Part shown: positions 9,299-17,670 of the stretch, piece after piece
Numbering within the stretch: the first letter of the stretch is position 1
Layout of the letters: the number at the start of each line of letters is the position of its first letter
Assembly (NCBI RefSeq): GCF_030813695.1
Contig: NZ_JAUSVA010000002.1
Location: 4,960,001-5,024,000 of the forward strand
Direction: 5' to 3'
DNA length: 64,000 bases
Source of the DNA: Kitasatospora herbaricolor
GTDB lineage: Bacteria; Actinomycetota; Actinomycetes; Streptomycetales; Streptomycetaceae
Notes under the pieces: generated by a model
Database searches by the model: none
Told to the model about the DNA's origin: nothing
The model's input: only the letters and a program-made list of their open reading frames with translations
Program-made: the position numbers and the translations under genes

Positions 9299-10174
9299 TC
9301 ACCAGGTGTCCCAGGGGTCCTCCTCGTCCTGCGGGTCGTCCCCGCCCAGCACCTCGGTCAGCATGTCGACGAAGCCGCCGTCCAGCATGGAGCTGGCGGC
9401 GGTGTCGTCGGTGCCGCCGAAGCCGGCGTCGCCGACCGCGACGCTGACGATGTAGTCCTCGTCGACGACGTAGGTGCGGAACGACCATTCGGTGCCGGTG
9501 CCCGGCTCGCCGTCCGGCCGGTCCAGTCCGGTCGGGTCGGAGCCGGGCCGGAAGCCGAACTCGGTGAAGCGGAACTGCATGCCGAGCCCGCGGGCCTTGC
9601 TGTACGCCTCCTTGAGGGTCCAGACCCGGACCAGCGCGTCGTCGCGCTCGGCCGGGTCCAGGCCCTCCAGGAGGTCGAGTTCGTGCGGGGTGCAGACGTG
9701 CTTGCCGAGGCCGGTGGAGTACATCGGCCGGTCGGCGCGCTCGGCGTCCACGCCGATCACGCCGCGGGTGGTCAGGCCCACCAGCAGCAGGTCGTCGGTG
9801 TGGCTGAGGCTGATGTCGACGGCGTCGTAGCCGCGCAGGTACGGCCGCCCGGTGGCGCCGTAGCCCAGCTCGACGCTGTCCGGGGGGACGTCCAGCACCT
9901 GGCCGGCCGCGTACTTCAGCAGCACCCGGGAGGCCGCGAAGCGGCGGCGGACGTCAGGGTGGGTGAGGTCCAGGTAGCGGGCCCAGTCCCGGCCCAGCAG
10001 CGCGCGCAGGCGCGGACCGGCGGCACGGTCGGGCCGCCAGTCCGCGAGCCTGGCGTAGAGCACGGCGACGCCGTGGCGGGTCAGGTCAACGCGTACCTGC
10101 TGCCACCGGCCGTCCCGCTCGGAGATCCTGATCAGCTCCCCGTAGGTCGGACCCCGCACTGCCTTCCCCGTCAT
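9299..10174 (-). CDS. 4'-phosphopantetheinyl transferase, Sfp type (291 aa)
   Basis: This enzyme transfers phosphopantetheine from CoA to carrier-protein serines and would activate the cluster's ACPs. The family motifs are clear: GVDAE at about 141-145 (metal-binding Asp and Glu) and WTLKEAYSKARG at about 185-196. The N terminus is longer than in Sfp, and about 45 residues of acidic, Gly/Asp-rich tail follow the core. The ATG at 10174 has a textbook site (GGAGGG, 5-base spacing) although it lies 89 bases inside the upstream acyltransferase gene. Confidence 0.93.
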   Translation of the reverse strand: MTGKAVRGPTYGELIRISERDGRWQQVRVDLTRHGVAVLYARLADWRPDRAAGPRLRALLGRDWARYLDLTHPDVRRRFAASRVLLKYAAGQVLDVPPDSVELGYGATGRPYLRGYDAVDISLSHTDDLLLVGLTTRGVIGVDAERADRPMYSTGLGKHVCTPHELDLLEGLDPAERDDALVRVWTLKEAYSKARGLGMQFRFTEFGFRPGSDPTGLDRPDGEPGTGTEWSFRTYVVDEDYIVSVAVGDAGFGGTDDTAASSMLDGGFVDMLTEVLGGDDPQDEEDPWDTW

Positions 10175-10961
10175 CGAAACCCTCCAAGGTCCTTTTGAGC
10201 TCTCCGAGCAGGTCGGCGGCGGCCCCGCCGTCGATCACCCGGTGGTCGAACGTCAGGCTGAGCCGCATCACCGGCGCCACGGCGACCGCGCCGTCGCGGA
10301 CCACCGGGCGGTCGGTGATCCGGCCGAGGCACAGCGTCACCGCGGTGCCCCCGGTGGAGTAGAAGCCGTCCACCGGCCGGTGGCCGAGCGAGCTGACCGA
10401 CACGGTGCCGAAGATCCCCGGCCGGCGGGCCGGGCTGCGCAGCACGGCGCCGAACAGCAGCCGGCCGAGCGGGACGGGCAGCCGGCCGAGCAGCCGCGGG
10501 CCGCGGAACTCCGGCAGGTCGGAGAGGTCGCCGTCGCGGTAGCGGTCGATCTGCCGCTGGATGTCGGCCATCGCGGCGTCCTGGAGGCCGGGCAGCAGGG
10601 CGGAGAGCACGGTGCGCTCGCCGTCCACCGTGCGGTCCAGGGCCAGCTTGGCGGTGACGCCGTCGAAGCGGGCGGTGCGCGGGGCCCGCCACCGGCTCGG
10701 CCAGCTCGGCAGGGTGACGGCGTTGGCCTCGGGGTGGCGGGCCAGCGCCCGACCGGCGCTGTGCAGCAGGTAACTGACCACCGAGTAGCGCACGCCCTGC
10801 TCGCGGGCCGCGGCCCGGTGGGCCAGCACCCGGGTCATGTCGATCTCGGTGTCCAGGTGGACCGGGCGCAGCGCCTCGGCGTACTCCAGGAAGTACAGGG
10901 TGTGCCGGCGGCGGCGCTCGACCAGGACGGTGGCGCCGGGCTGTCCGGGTGTCTTGGTCAT
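10086..10961 (-). CDS. E2-like acyltransferase catalytic domain, free-standing (291 aa)
   Basis: The protein is a lone 2-oxoacid dehydrogenase acyltransferase catalytic domain. The active-site block LTFDHRVIDGG (His240, Asp244) is intact, and YSVVSYLLHSAGRAL near residue 60 fits the fold. There is no lipoyl or E3-binding domain. In agglomerin-type tetronate clusters a homologous stand-alone E2 acetylates the ring hydroxymethyl group before elimination, and the neighbouring ACP, KAS III and hydrolase fit that picture. Its ATG overlaps the ACP stop (ATGA). Its last 29 codons overlap the phosphopantetheinyl transferase gene and look dispensable. Confidence 0.85.
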   Translation of the reverse strand: MTKTPGQPGATVLVERRRRHTLYFLEYAEALRPVHLDTEIDMTRVLAHRAAAREQGVRYSVVSYLLHSAGRALARHPEANAVTLPSWPSRWRAPRTARFDGVTAKLALDRTVDGERTVLSALLPGLQDAAMADIQRQIDRYRDGDLSDLPEFRGPRLLGRLPVPLGRLLFGAVLRSPARRPGIFGTVSVSSLGHRPVDGFYSTGGTAVTLCLGRITDRPVVRDGAVAVAPVMRLSLTFDHRVIDGGAAADLLGELKRTLEGFDDGEGSAGSDLRGADQDLRAGRPVAAGTR

Positions 10962-11194
10962 GATTGCGCCGCCAGCCGGTGGATCGCGCTCAGGCTGCGG
11001 GCCTCCAGCAGGCTGCCGAGCGCCACCCGCTGCCCGGTGTGCCGCTCCAACGCGCTGACCAGTCGCAGCAGTTGCAGCGAGTCCCAGCCGGGTACGCGGT
11101 CCAGGTCGTGGTCGAGCTCGCTGTCGGTGAGCGGCAGTCCGAGCTCGTCGCGGACCAGGACGGTGAAGTCTTCCAGGGTCAGCACGGCGGTCAT
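10958..11194 (-). CDS. Free-standing acyl carrier protein, glyceryl-ACP type, copy A (78 aa)
   Basis: It starts at ATG 11194 (GGAAAGG upstream). The carrier serine lies in GWDSLQLLRL at about residue 37. WDSL followed by LLRL is the pattern seen in small ACPs that work with FkbH-type glyceryl loaders. It is clearly paralogous to the 74-residue ACP at 24643: both share VRDELxLPL, WDSLxLLRL and a SLxxIxxLxA end. It is translationally coupled to the E2-like gene. Whether it carries glycerate, an acetyl group or another unit is unknown. Confidence 0.88.
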   Translation of the reverse strand: MTAVLTLEDFTVLVRDELGLPLTDSELDHDLDRVPGWDSLQLLRLVSALERHTGQRVALGSLLEARSLSAIHRLAAQS

Positions 11195-11292
11195 GAGTGG
11201 CCTTTCCGGTGGTCGGTTCGGTGAGGTGGCCCCGCGGGGGTGGCGGGGCCGGCGCGAGCAGGACGGGACGAGCAGGACGGCGCGCGGGCGGG

Positions 11293-12315
11293 TCAGAAGG
11301 CCTCGACGGCGAAGCCGGCCTTGATCCACTTGCTGGACTCGACCGCGACGGCGAGCGCGCGCTGACCCGGTTCGATCCGCTGGGCGAGCCGCTCCAGCTG
11401 CAGGAACGGCAGCGCGTTCCCGTTGTTGCCGGTCTCGGCCACGCAGGAGATCTCCTCGGCCCCGGGGACGTCCAGCTGCGCGGTGATCTTGGCGGTCATC
11501 CGGCCGGAGAGCTGCGGCGGCAGCAGGAAGTCCAGGTCCTCGGCCGACCAGCCGAGGTCGCCGAGCAGCTCCCAGAGGATCTCCACAGCCATCACCGGGA
11601 CGGCCTCCTCGATCGCCTTGTAGTCCTCCACCAGGGCCTGCCGGTCACTGTCCCGGTCGGCCATGCCGAACCACTCGATCACCTGGCCCGGCTCCCGGCC
11701 GAGGCCCGTCAGCTGGTTCAGCACCCGGACCAGCGCCAGCCGGCGCCCGGCCGGCTCGGCGCTGATCACGGCGGCGCCCGCGCCGTCCCCGAAGAGGACG
11801 AAGTTGACCAGCTCGCTCGGGGCCTTGCCGCTGAAGTCCAGGCTGGGGTCGAGGTGCTTGCTGCTGACGTCCCCGCCGATCACCAGGCCGGTGCGGTGGC
11901 GGCCGGCCAGGACGAGGGTGCGGCCCAGGTCGAGGGCCTGGACGGCGCCCGCGCAGCCGGACTGCAGCTGGTAGGTGGGCAGGTGGTTGAGGCCGAGCTG
12001 GTCGGCGACGTGGTTGACGGTGGCCGGCATCAGGGTGTCGGGGGTGGCCGTGCCCATCACGATGAACTCGATCTCGGACCGGTCCACCCCCGCGTCCTCC
12101 AGCGCCTGCTCCGCCGCCTGGGCGCACAGGTCGGCCAGCGACCACTGGATCTCGCCGGTGCCGACGTCCCGGGCGAAGTGCCTGGTCCGGGTGCCGATGA
12201 AGACCTCGATCCACTCCTCGCTGACGCCGAGCATCTTGGCCAGCGTCGCGTTGTCCACGGGCGGGCCGGGCAGGAAGGTGCCGACTCCCGTGAGGTACGC
12301 CTCGGTCGATGCCAT
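11293..12315 (-). CDS. KAS III-like enzyme 1, candidate ring-forming synthase; catalytic His replaced (340 aa)
   Basis: The ATG at 12315 is preceded by AAGGAG. The thiolase-fold sequence is full length for FabH-type proteins. The nucleophile is kept (Cys121 in QSGCAGAV). The site of FabH His244 (PHQAN) reads PPQLS here (Pro267), while the Asn site is kept (TGNNGN, about Asn297). Classical decarboxylative condensation needs His and Asn, so this enzyme probably performs acyl transfer with C-C/C-O bond formation, as proposed for tetronate-forming FabH homologues. Its gene is next to ACP copy A and the E2 gene. Assignment to ring formation is inference. Confidence 0.82.
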   Translation of the reverse strand: MASTEAYLTGVGTFLPGPPVDNATLAKMLGVSEEWIEVFIGTRTRHFARDVGTGEIQWSLADLCAQAAEQALEDAGVDRSEIEFIVMGTATPDTLMPATVNHVADQLGLNHLPTYQLQSGCAGAVQALDLGRTLVLAGRHRTGLVIGGDVSSKHLDPSLDFSGKAPSELVNFVLFGDGAGAAVISAEPAGRRLALVRVLNQLTGLGREPGQVIEWFGMADRDSDRQALVEDYKAIEEAVPVMAVEILWELLGDLGWSAEDLDFLLPPQLSGRMTAKITAQLDVPGAEEISCVAETGNNGNALPFLQLERLAQRIEPGQRALAVAVESSKWIKAGFAVEAF

Positions 12316-12476
12316 CTCTACTCCTTGGGTGCGCTCGTCGGACGCGTTCTCGGGCGGTTCTCGGGTCAGGCGGTCGAAGGTCGGGCGGTGCGGCTCGGGT
12401 GCTACGGGTGCTAGGGGCGTGCGGGCGGTACGGGCGGTACGGGAGGGATGCACGGGCCGGGCGGGCCGGGCGGGCC

Positions 12477-12507
12477 GGGCGGGGCCGGGGTGGGACCGGC
12501 CCCGCCC
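12477..12507 (-). terminator. Hairpin immediately after the PKS stop
   Basis: A 12-bp perfect stem (12477-12488 with 12496-12507) with a 7-base loop begins 3 bases after the PKS stop codon. It could end or weaken the acyl-AMP ligase-to-PKS transcript before KAS III-1. The remaining space to 12316 is GC-rich with short CGGGCGGTA-like repeats. Confidence 0.55.
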
Positions 12508-12509
12508 GC

Positions 12510-15500
12510 TCAGGCGGAGGTCATCCGCCGCTGCTCCTCGGCCACGCCGGCCGGGCCGCACGCCCCGCCGGTCAGTTCCCGCAGGTGGCCGACCAGCTCG
12601 CCGACGGTCGCGAGCCGGGGCAGCAGCTCCTGCACGGACAGCTCGCCGACGGCCGGCAGCTGGGCCTCGATCCGGCTCTTCAGCTCCATCACCATCACCG
12701 AGTCGAAGCCCAGGTCCTGGTACAGCCGCGAGCGCACCGAGATCTCCTCGGGCGGGTACCCGCCCACCCCGGCGACCGCGCCCAGCACCGCGTGCGCGAG
12801 CGCGTCCGTCACCTTGACCGAGCGGTCGATGTCGACCACCCGGGCGCCGGCCTCCGGCGCCGGGTCGGCCGCCGGCACGGCGGCGACCGCGGCGACCGCG
12901 GGGCGGGCCGGCCCGGCCTGCCCGGGAGCGGTCACCGGATTGCGGCTCCAGTAGCGGTGCGCGGTGGAGAAGGCGTACGGGGACAGCCGCTGCGGAGCCG
13001 GCTCCCGGCCCTCGTACAGGGCCTCCCAGACCGGGTCGACGCCGCCGCGGAACAGCTCGGCGACGGCCGCGTCCAGCTCGGGGCCGCCGCTCTCCTCGGT
13101 CGGCGTCAGGTGCACCGAGCGGACCCCGGCCGGCGGGCGCAGCCGTCGCACCAGGGAGGTCAGCACCGGACGCGGGCCGATCTCCACCAGGTGCGTCGGG
13201 CCGCTCGCGATCAGCCGTTCGGCGGCCTCGGCGAACCGTACCGGGGCGCTCACGTGCCGTACCCAGTAGTCGGCGTCCAGCGTGGCCGGCTCGCCGCCGG
13301 TCACCGTGGACAGCACCGGCACGGTGGCCCGGCCCGTCGCGGCCTGCCGCGCCACCTCGGCGAAGCGGTCCAGCATCGGCGCCATCAGCGGCGAGTGGAA
13401 GGCGTGCGAGACCTGCAGCCGGCGCACCGCCGTGCCGCGGCCGGCCAGTGTGTCGGCGATCCGGCCGAGCGCCGCCAGGTCACCCGAGAGCACGGTGGCC
13501 CGGGGGCCGTTCAGGGCCGCCACGCCGACCAGCGGCTCGGCCGCCAGCAGCTCCGCCAGCTCCTGCGGGGTGGCCCGGGCCGACAGCATCCCGCCGCCGG
13601 CCGGGAGTTCCTGCATCAGCGCGCCGCGGGCGGTGATCAGCCGGGCCGCGTCGGCCAGGCCGAGCGCGCCCGCCACCACGGCCGCCGCGAACTCCCCGAC
13701 GCTGTGGCCGAGCAGGACGTCCGGCCGGACCCCGAGCGCGTCCAGGGCGCGGGCCTGCGCGTAGCCGACCGCGAACAGGGCCGGCTGGGCGAAGGCGGTG
13801 CGGTGGATCCGCGGGTCCCCGCCGAGGATCAGGTCCCGGACGGACTCGCCGAGGTGCGGCGCCAGGGCCTCGTCCGCCTCGTCCAGGAACCGGCGGTACA
13901 GCGGCCAGTCGCGGTACAGGCCGGCCGTCATGCCCTCGAACTGGGCACCCTGGCCGGTGAACAGGAAGGCGATCCGCGGACGGGCCACCGGCTCCTCGGC
14001 CAGTCCGGCGAGCAGTTCGTCGTCGGCCACCGCCGAGCGCAGGCCCTCCTCCAGCTCCCGCACGTCCCGGGCGGGCAGCGCGAACCGGTACCGGTGGCCG
14101 GTCTTCACCTGGTTGCTGGTCCGGCACAGGCCCGCCGCCGGGCCGCGCCCGCGCGGCAGCGCGCCGGCCTGCGCGAGCAGGTTGCGGCGCAGCGCCTCGG
14201 GGGAGGGTGCGGTCAGCGTGAAGACACCGCCGCCGTGCGCCGCGCCCCGGCCGCGCCCGGCGGCCGTCCGGGCGCCCGAGCCCGGGGCGGACTCCAGCAC
14301 GGTGTGCACGTTGGTGCCGCCCATGCCGAAGCTGCTCAGCCCGGCCACGGTGGCCCCGGCGGGCAGCCGCAGCGGGGCCTTGAGCAGCCGCAGGCCGTTC
14401 CTGGCCAGCTGCAGCTTGGGGTTCTCCTTGGCGGCGAACCGGCTGGCCGGCACCACCCGGTGGTGCAGCGACAGCGCGACCTTGATCAGGCCGGCGATGC
14501 CCGCCGCGCCTTCGGCGTGACCCAGGTTGCCCTTGACCGAGCCGATCGCCAGCGGCTGCCCGGACCGGCCGGCGTGCAGGTGCCCGAGCGCCTTCACCTC
14601 GATCATGTCGCCCAGCGCGGTGCCGGTGCCGTGCGCCTCCATGAAGGAGACCTCGGCCGGCTCCACGCCGGCCCGGCGGTACGCGGCGGCCAGCACCTCC
14701 TGCTGCGACCAGCGGTTGGGCGCGGTGATGCCGTTGCTGCGGCCGTCCTGGTTGACGGCGCTGCCGCGGATCACCGCGTACACCTGCTGGCCGTCGGCTA
14801 TCGCGTCCTCCAGGCGGCGCAGCACCACCACGCCGACGCCCTCGGCCCGGCCGATGCCGTCGGCCTCCGCGCTGAACGGCTTGCAACGGCCGTCCGGCGC
14901 GGAGAGCCCGGCCTGGGTGTAGAAGATGCTCAGCCCGGGGGTGACGGCCACGTTGACGCCGCCCGCCAGCGCGTAGTCGCACTCCTCGGCGAGCAGCGCG
15001 TTGCAGGCCAGGTGGACGGCGACCAGCGAGGACGAGCAGGCGGTGTCGACCGCCAGGCTGGGGCCCTTGAGGTCGAGGTGGTACGACACCCGGTTGGCGG
15101 TCATGCAGTAGCCGTTCCCGGAGCCGACCTGGGCGGTGACGTTCGGGTAGTCCGTCATGTGCACCTGGGCCCACTCGTTGCCCATGATGCCGACGAACAC
15201 GCCGGTGTTGCTGCCGGCCAGCTGCTTGGGGGAGATCCCGGCGTCCTCCAGGGCCCGCCAGGAGGTCTGGAGCAGCAGCCGCTGCTGCGGGTCCAGGGCG
15301 GCGGCCTCGCGCGGCGAGACGGTGAAGAACTCGTTGTCGAAGGCGTCCACGTCGTCGATGAAGCCGCCCTGGGTGGTGTTGCTGCGCCCCTCACCGCCCG
15401 CCCGGTCGTAGAAGTCGGAGGCTCTCCAGCGCAGTTCCGGCACCTGCCGGACTCCGTCGGCCGACCTGGTGAGCAGGTCCCAGTACGCGCCCGGGTCGGG

Positions 15501-15548
15501 CGCGCCGGGGAACCGGCAGTCCAGGCCGACGATGGCGATCGGCTTCAT
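12510..15548 (-). CDS. Single-module type I polyketide synthase, KS-AT-ACP (1012 aa)
   Basis: Domains in order: ketosynthase (about 1-420; Cys171 in DTACSSS, His306 in EAHGTGT, His344 in KGNLGHAEG, all intact), acyltransferase (about 525-830; GHSVG with Ser616, and HAFH at 715-718, the malonyl-CoA signature), and a carrier domain (about 900-990; Ser950 in LGFDSV). There are no KR, DH, ER or TE domains, so it should add one unreduced C2 unit and hold a beta-ketoacyl thioester. Its ATG overlaps the stop of the stand-alone ACP, suggesting that ACP feeds the KS. Whether it can act iteratively cannot be judged. Confidence 0.93.
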   Translation of the reverse strand: MKPIAIVGLDCRFPGAPDPGAYWDLLTRSADGVRQVPELRWRASDFYDRAGGEGRSNTTQGGFIDDVDAFDNEFFTVSPREAAALDPQQRLLLQTSWRALEDAGISPKQLAGSNTGVFVGIMGNEWAQVHMTDYPNVTAQVGSGNGYCMTANRVSYHLDLKGPSLAVDTACSSSLVAVHLACNALLAEECDYALAGGVNVAVTPGLSIFYTQAGLSAPDGRCKPFSAEADGIGRAEGVGVVVLRRLEDAIADGQQVYAVIRGSAVNQDGRSNGITAPNRWSQQEVLAAAYRRAGVEPAEVSFMEAHGTGTALGDMIEVKALGHLHAGRSGQPLAIGSVKGNLGHAEGAAGIAGLIKVALSLHHRVVPASRFAAKENPKLQLARNGLRLLKAPLRLPAGATVAGLSSFGMGGTNVHTVLESAPGSGARTAAGRGRGAAHGGGVFTLTAPSPEALRRNLLAQAGALPRGRGPAAGLCRTSNQVKTGHRYRFALPARDVRELEEGLRSAVADDELLAGLAEEPVARPRIAFLFTGQGAQFEGMTAGLYRDWPLYRRFLDEADEALAPHLGESVRDLILGGDPRIHRTAFAQPALFAVGYAQARALDALGVRPDVLLGHSVGEFAAAVVAGALGLADAARLITARGALMQELPAGGGMLSARATPQELAELLAAEPLVGVAALNGPRATVLSGDLAALGRIADTLAGRGTAVRRLQVSHAFHSPLMAPMLDRFAEVARQAATGRATVPVLSTVTGGEPATLDADYWVRHVSAPVRFAEAAERLIASGPTHLVEIGPRPVLTSLVRRLRPPAGVRSVHLTPTEESGGPELDAAVAELFRGGVDPVWEALYEGREPAPQRLSPYAFSTAHRYWSRNPVTAPGQAGPARPAVAAVAAVPAADPAPEAGARVVDIDRSVKVTDALAHAVLGAVAGVGGYPPEEISVRSRLYQDLGFDSVMVMELKSRIEAQLPAVGELSVQELLPRLATVGELVGHLRELTGGACGPAGVAEEQRRMTSA

Positions 15549-15844
15549 CGACGGCCGACCTCCCCGGCCAGATCCTCCAGCAGGTGCGCGGCGAGGGCCT
15601 CGACGGTCGGGTAGTCCCACGCGACGGTGGGCTCCAGCACCAGGTCGAAGTCCTCCTCGACGTCACCGCAGAGGCTGAGCGCGGCGACCGAGTCCAGGCC
15701 GTACTCGGCGAGCGGCACCGTCGGGTCGATCTCGCCCGGCGAGCGGCGCAGGTACACGGCGATCCGGTCGACGAGCCACACGGTGAGGCTCTCGGAGGTG
15801 TGTACGGCCGACTCGGCCGGGAGGTCGTGGATCTCGGTGGTCAT
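15545..15844 (-). CDS. Free-standing acyl carrier protein, starter-unit type (99 aa)
   Basis: It has a PP-binding fold with Ser in EYGLDSVAAL at about residue 54, typical of PKS/NRPS-type carrier proteins and different from the two WDSL-type ACPs of this cluster. It lies between the PKS (4-base overlap) and the acyl-CoA dehydrogenase/acyl-AMP ligase genes. It is the natural acceptor for the adenylated fatty acid and the carrier on which desaturation would occur. GAGGAG lies upstream of ATG 15844. Confidence 0.9.
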   Translation of the reverse strand: MTTEIHDLPAESAVHTSESLTVWLVDRIAVYLRRSPGEIDPTVPLAEYGLDSVAALSLCGDVEEDFDLVLEPTVAWDYPTVEALAAHLLEDLAGEVGRR

Positions 15845-15906
15845 GGCTGACTCCTCGTGAACAGTGGTCGGGACGGTTCCGGGGCCGAGGGCGCCTCGGC
15901 GGGCCC

Positions 15907-17670
15907 TCAGCCCGCGAGCGGGCTGTCGTACAGGTCGTAGCTGCGCCGGTCGTGGAAGCGCCGGAGCACCTCCTCGCGCACCCGCTCCTCGCAGCCGTCC
16001 GGCAGGTCCGGCTGGCGCATGCCGAGCCGCCGGCCGAGCCGGTGCAGCGCGGCGGCCGCCCAGGACGGGTCCGCCAGGAAGGGGTCCTCGCCGCCGCGGG
16101 CCTGGCGCCAGACGCCGATCACGGAGGCGGCGGCGAGCAGCACGGCGTAGCGGTCGGCGAGCGCGAAGCTGGCCGGGCTGGCGAGCGCGGTGCGGTCCTG
16201 CGGGGAGAGCGCCAGGGCGTCCTCCTGCAGCTGGCGCAGCTCGTCCATGAAGCGCAGGGCGGCGCCGTGCACCGAGAGCTCCACCGGGTTGCCGCTGGGG
16301 AGCTGGTCCACGGCGGCGATCAGCGAGGCGCTCAGGCCGTCCCGGCCGCTGGCCAGGGTGAGCCGGCCGAAGGGCAGCTCGGGCAGGTCGTCGCCGGGGC
16401 GGAACAGGGTGTCCGGGGCGGGTTCGCCGCTGAACCAGGCCCGCCGGGCCAGCCGGGGCAGCTGCGGGATGATGGTCGCCTGGCAGGCGGCCGACCCGGC
16501 GTGGCCCAGGCTCAGCACCGGGAGGTCCCGGACGTGCTTCTGGAAGACGCCGAACTCGCCCTCGCGGACGTAGAACCGGGCGCCCAGCACGATCGACAGG
16601 TCGTGCATCGCGTCGTTGAGCATCCGCGGCACCAGGTACTTCACCGCGGAGGCGTAGACGCTGGTCTCCTCGGGCAGCAGGTGCACGGCGCGGGTCGCGG
16701 TCAGCGAGAGGCTGTCGGAGATCAGCAGGTCCAGGAAGGCCGCCGACAGGGTCTCCCGGGCGTGCGGGATGTCCATCACCGAGCGCTTGTAGAGCTGCCG
16801 GCCGAGGGCGAAGCGCACCACCGTGCGCAGGGCGGTGTCGGCCGCCCCCATCGCCATCCCGGGGACGGCGCTGCGGGTCATCTGGAAGGACCGCAGGGCG
16901 AGTTCGACGCCCTGGCCGAGTTCGCCGACCAGCGCCGAGCCGGGCACCGGGCAGTCGGTGAAGGAGAGTCCGGCCAGGTGGCAGCCGCGCACCCCGACGC
17001 TGCTGTAGCGGGGCAGCACCTCCACCCGGGCCTGGTCGAGGAGTTCGCGTTCGACCATCAGGACGGAGTGGCTGCGGCTGCCCGGCGCGTCGGAGGTGCG
17101 GCTGAAGAGGGTGAGCACGTCCGCCCGTCCGGCGTTGTTGATCACCTGCTTGCTGCCGTTCAGCCGGAACCCGCCGGTGCCGTCCGGGGTGGCCGCGAAC
17201 TCGTTGCGGACGAAGTCGTTGCCGTGCGCCAGCTCGTGGTACGCCACCGCGGCCTTGCGGTTGGCGAGCAGGACCTCGGCGAGCCGGCGCTGCTGCGCGG
17301 CGTCGCCGGTGGTCCAGACGTTGACGGCGGCCATGAAGGTGGTGGCGCCGTAGCCGAGCCCGAGCGTGACGTCGCGGCGGAAGACCTGGCGCATCACCCG
17401 GACCAGCGTGTCCAGCCGGTCCAGGCGCCCGCCGAGCGCGCGCGGCACGAAGTCCGCGTTGAGGTTGAGCCCGTCCAGCACGGCCTCGCCGGCCGCGGAG
17501 ATCTCGCCCGCCTCGTCGGCGGCCAGCAGCTGGTGCTGGCCCATCGGATTGGCCTGGTCGTGCGGGTCCCCGAACCGGGCCTCCAGCTCGGCGACCCGGG
17601 CCCGGGCCTCCTGCTCCTGGCCGGTGGCCGCCGTGGCCGGCCGGGCCGGGTCGACGGTCTCGCTCAGCAT
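15907..17670 (-). CDS. Acyl-CoA/ACP dehydrogenase-like protein 1, catalytic base replaced (587 aa)
   Basis: A long acyl-CoA dehydrogenase-like protein starting at ATG 17670 (GAGGGGG upstream, 7-base overlap with the preceding gene). The N-terminal helical domain, the middle beta domain (AYHELAHGNDF, then NGSKQVINNAG) and the C-terminal helical bundle (LGRQLYKRSVMDIPHARETL) are recognisable. About 170 extra C-terminal residues follow. Where the family has the catalytic Glu, aligned by the FQK block, this protein has His390 in LGHAGSA. It may be a non-catalytic or altered partner in a heteromer with the next protein. Confidence 0.85.
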   Translation of the reverse strand: MLSETVDPARPATAATGQEQEARARVAELEARFGDPHDQANPMGQHQLLAADEAGEISAAGEAVLDGLNLNADFVPRALGGRLDRLDTLVRVMRQVFRRDVTLGLGYGATTFMAAVNVWTTGDAAQQRRLAEVLLANRKAAVAYHELAHGNDFVRNEFAATPDGTGGFRLNGSKQVINNAGRADVLTLFSRTSDAPGSRSHSVLMVERELLDQARVEVLPRYSSVGVRGCHLAGLSFTDCPVPGSALVGELGQGVELALRSFQMTRSAVPGMAMGAADTALRTVVRFALGRQLYKRSVMDIPHARETLSAAFLDLLISDSLSLTATRAVHLLPEETSVYASAVKYLVPRMLNDAMHDLSIVLGARFYVREGEFGVFQKHVRDLPVLSLGHAGSAACQATIIPQLPRLARRAWFSGEPAPDTLFRPGDDLPELPFGRLTLASGRDGLSASLIAAVDQLPSGNPVELSVHGAALRFMDELRQLQEDALALSPQDRTALASPASFALADRYAVLLAAASVIGVWRQARGGEDPFLADPSWAAAALHRLGRRLGMRQPDLPDGCEERVREEVLRRFHDRRSYDLYDSPLAG

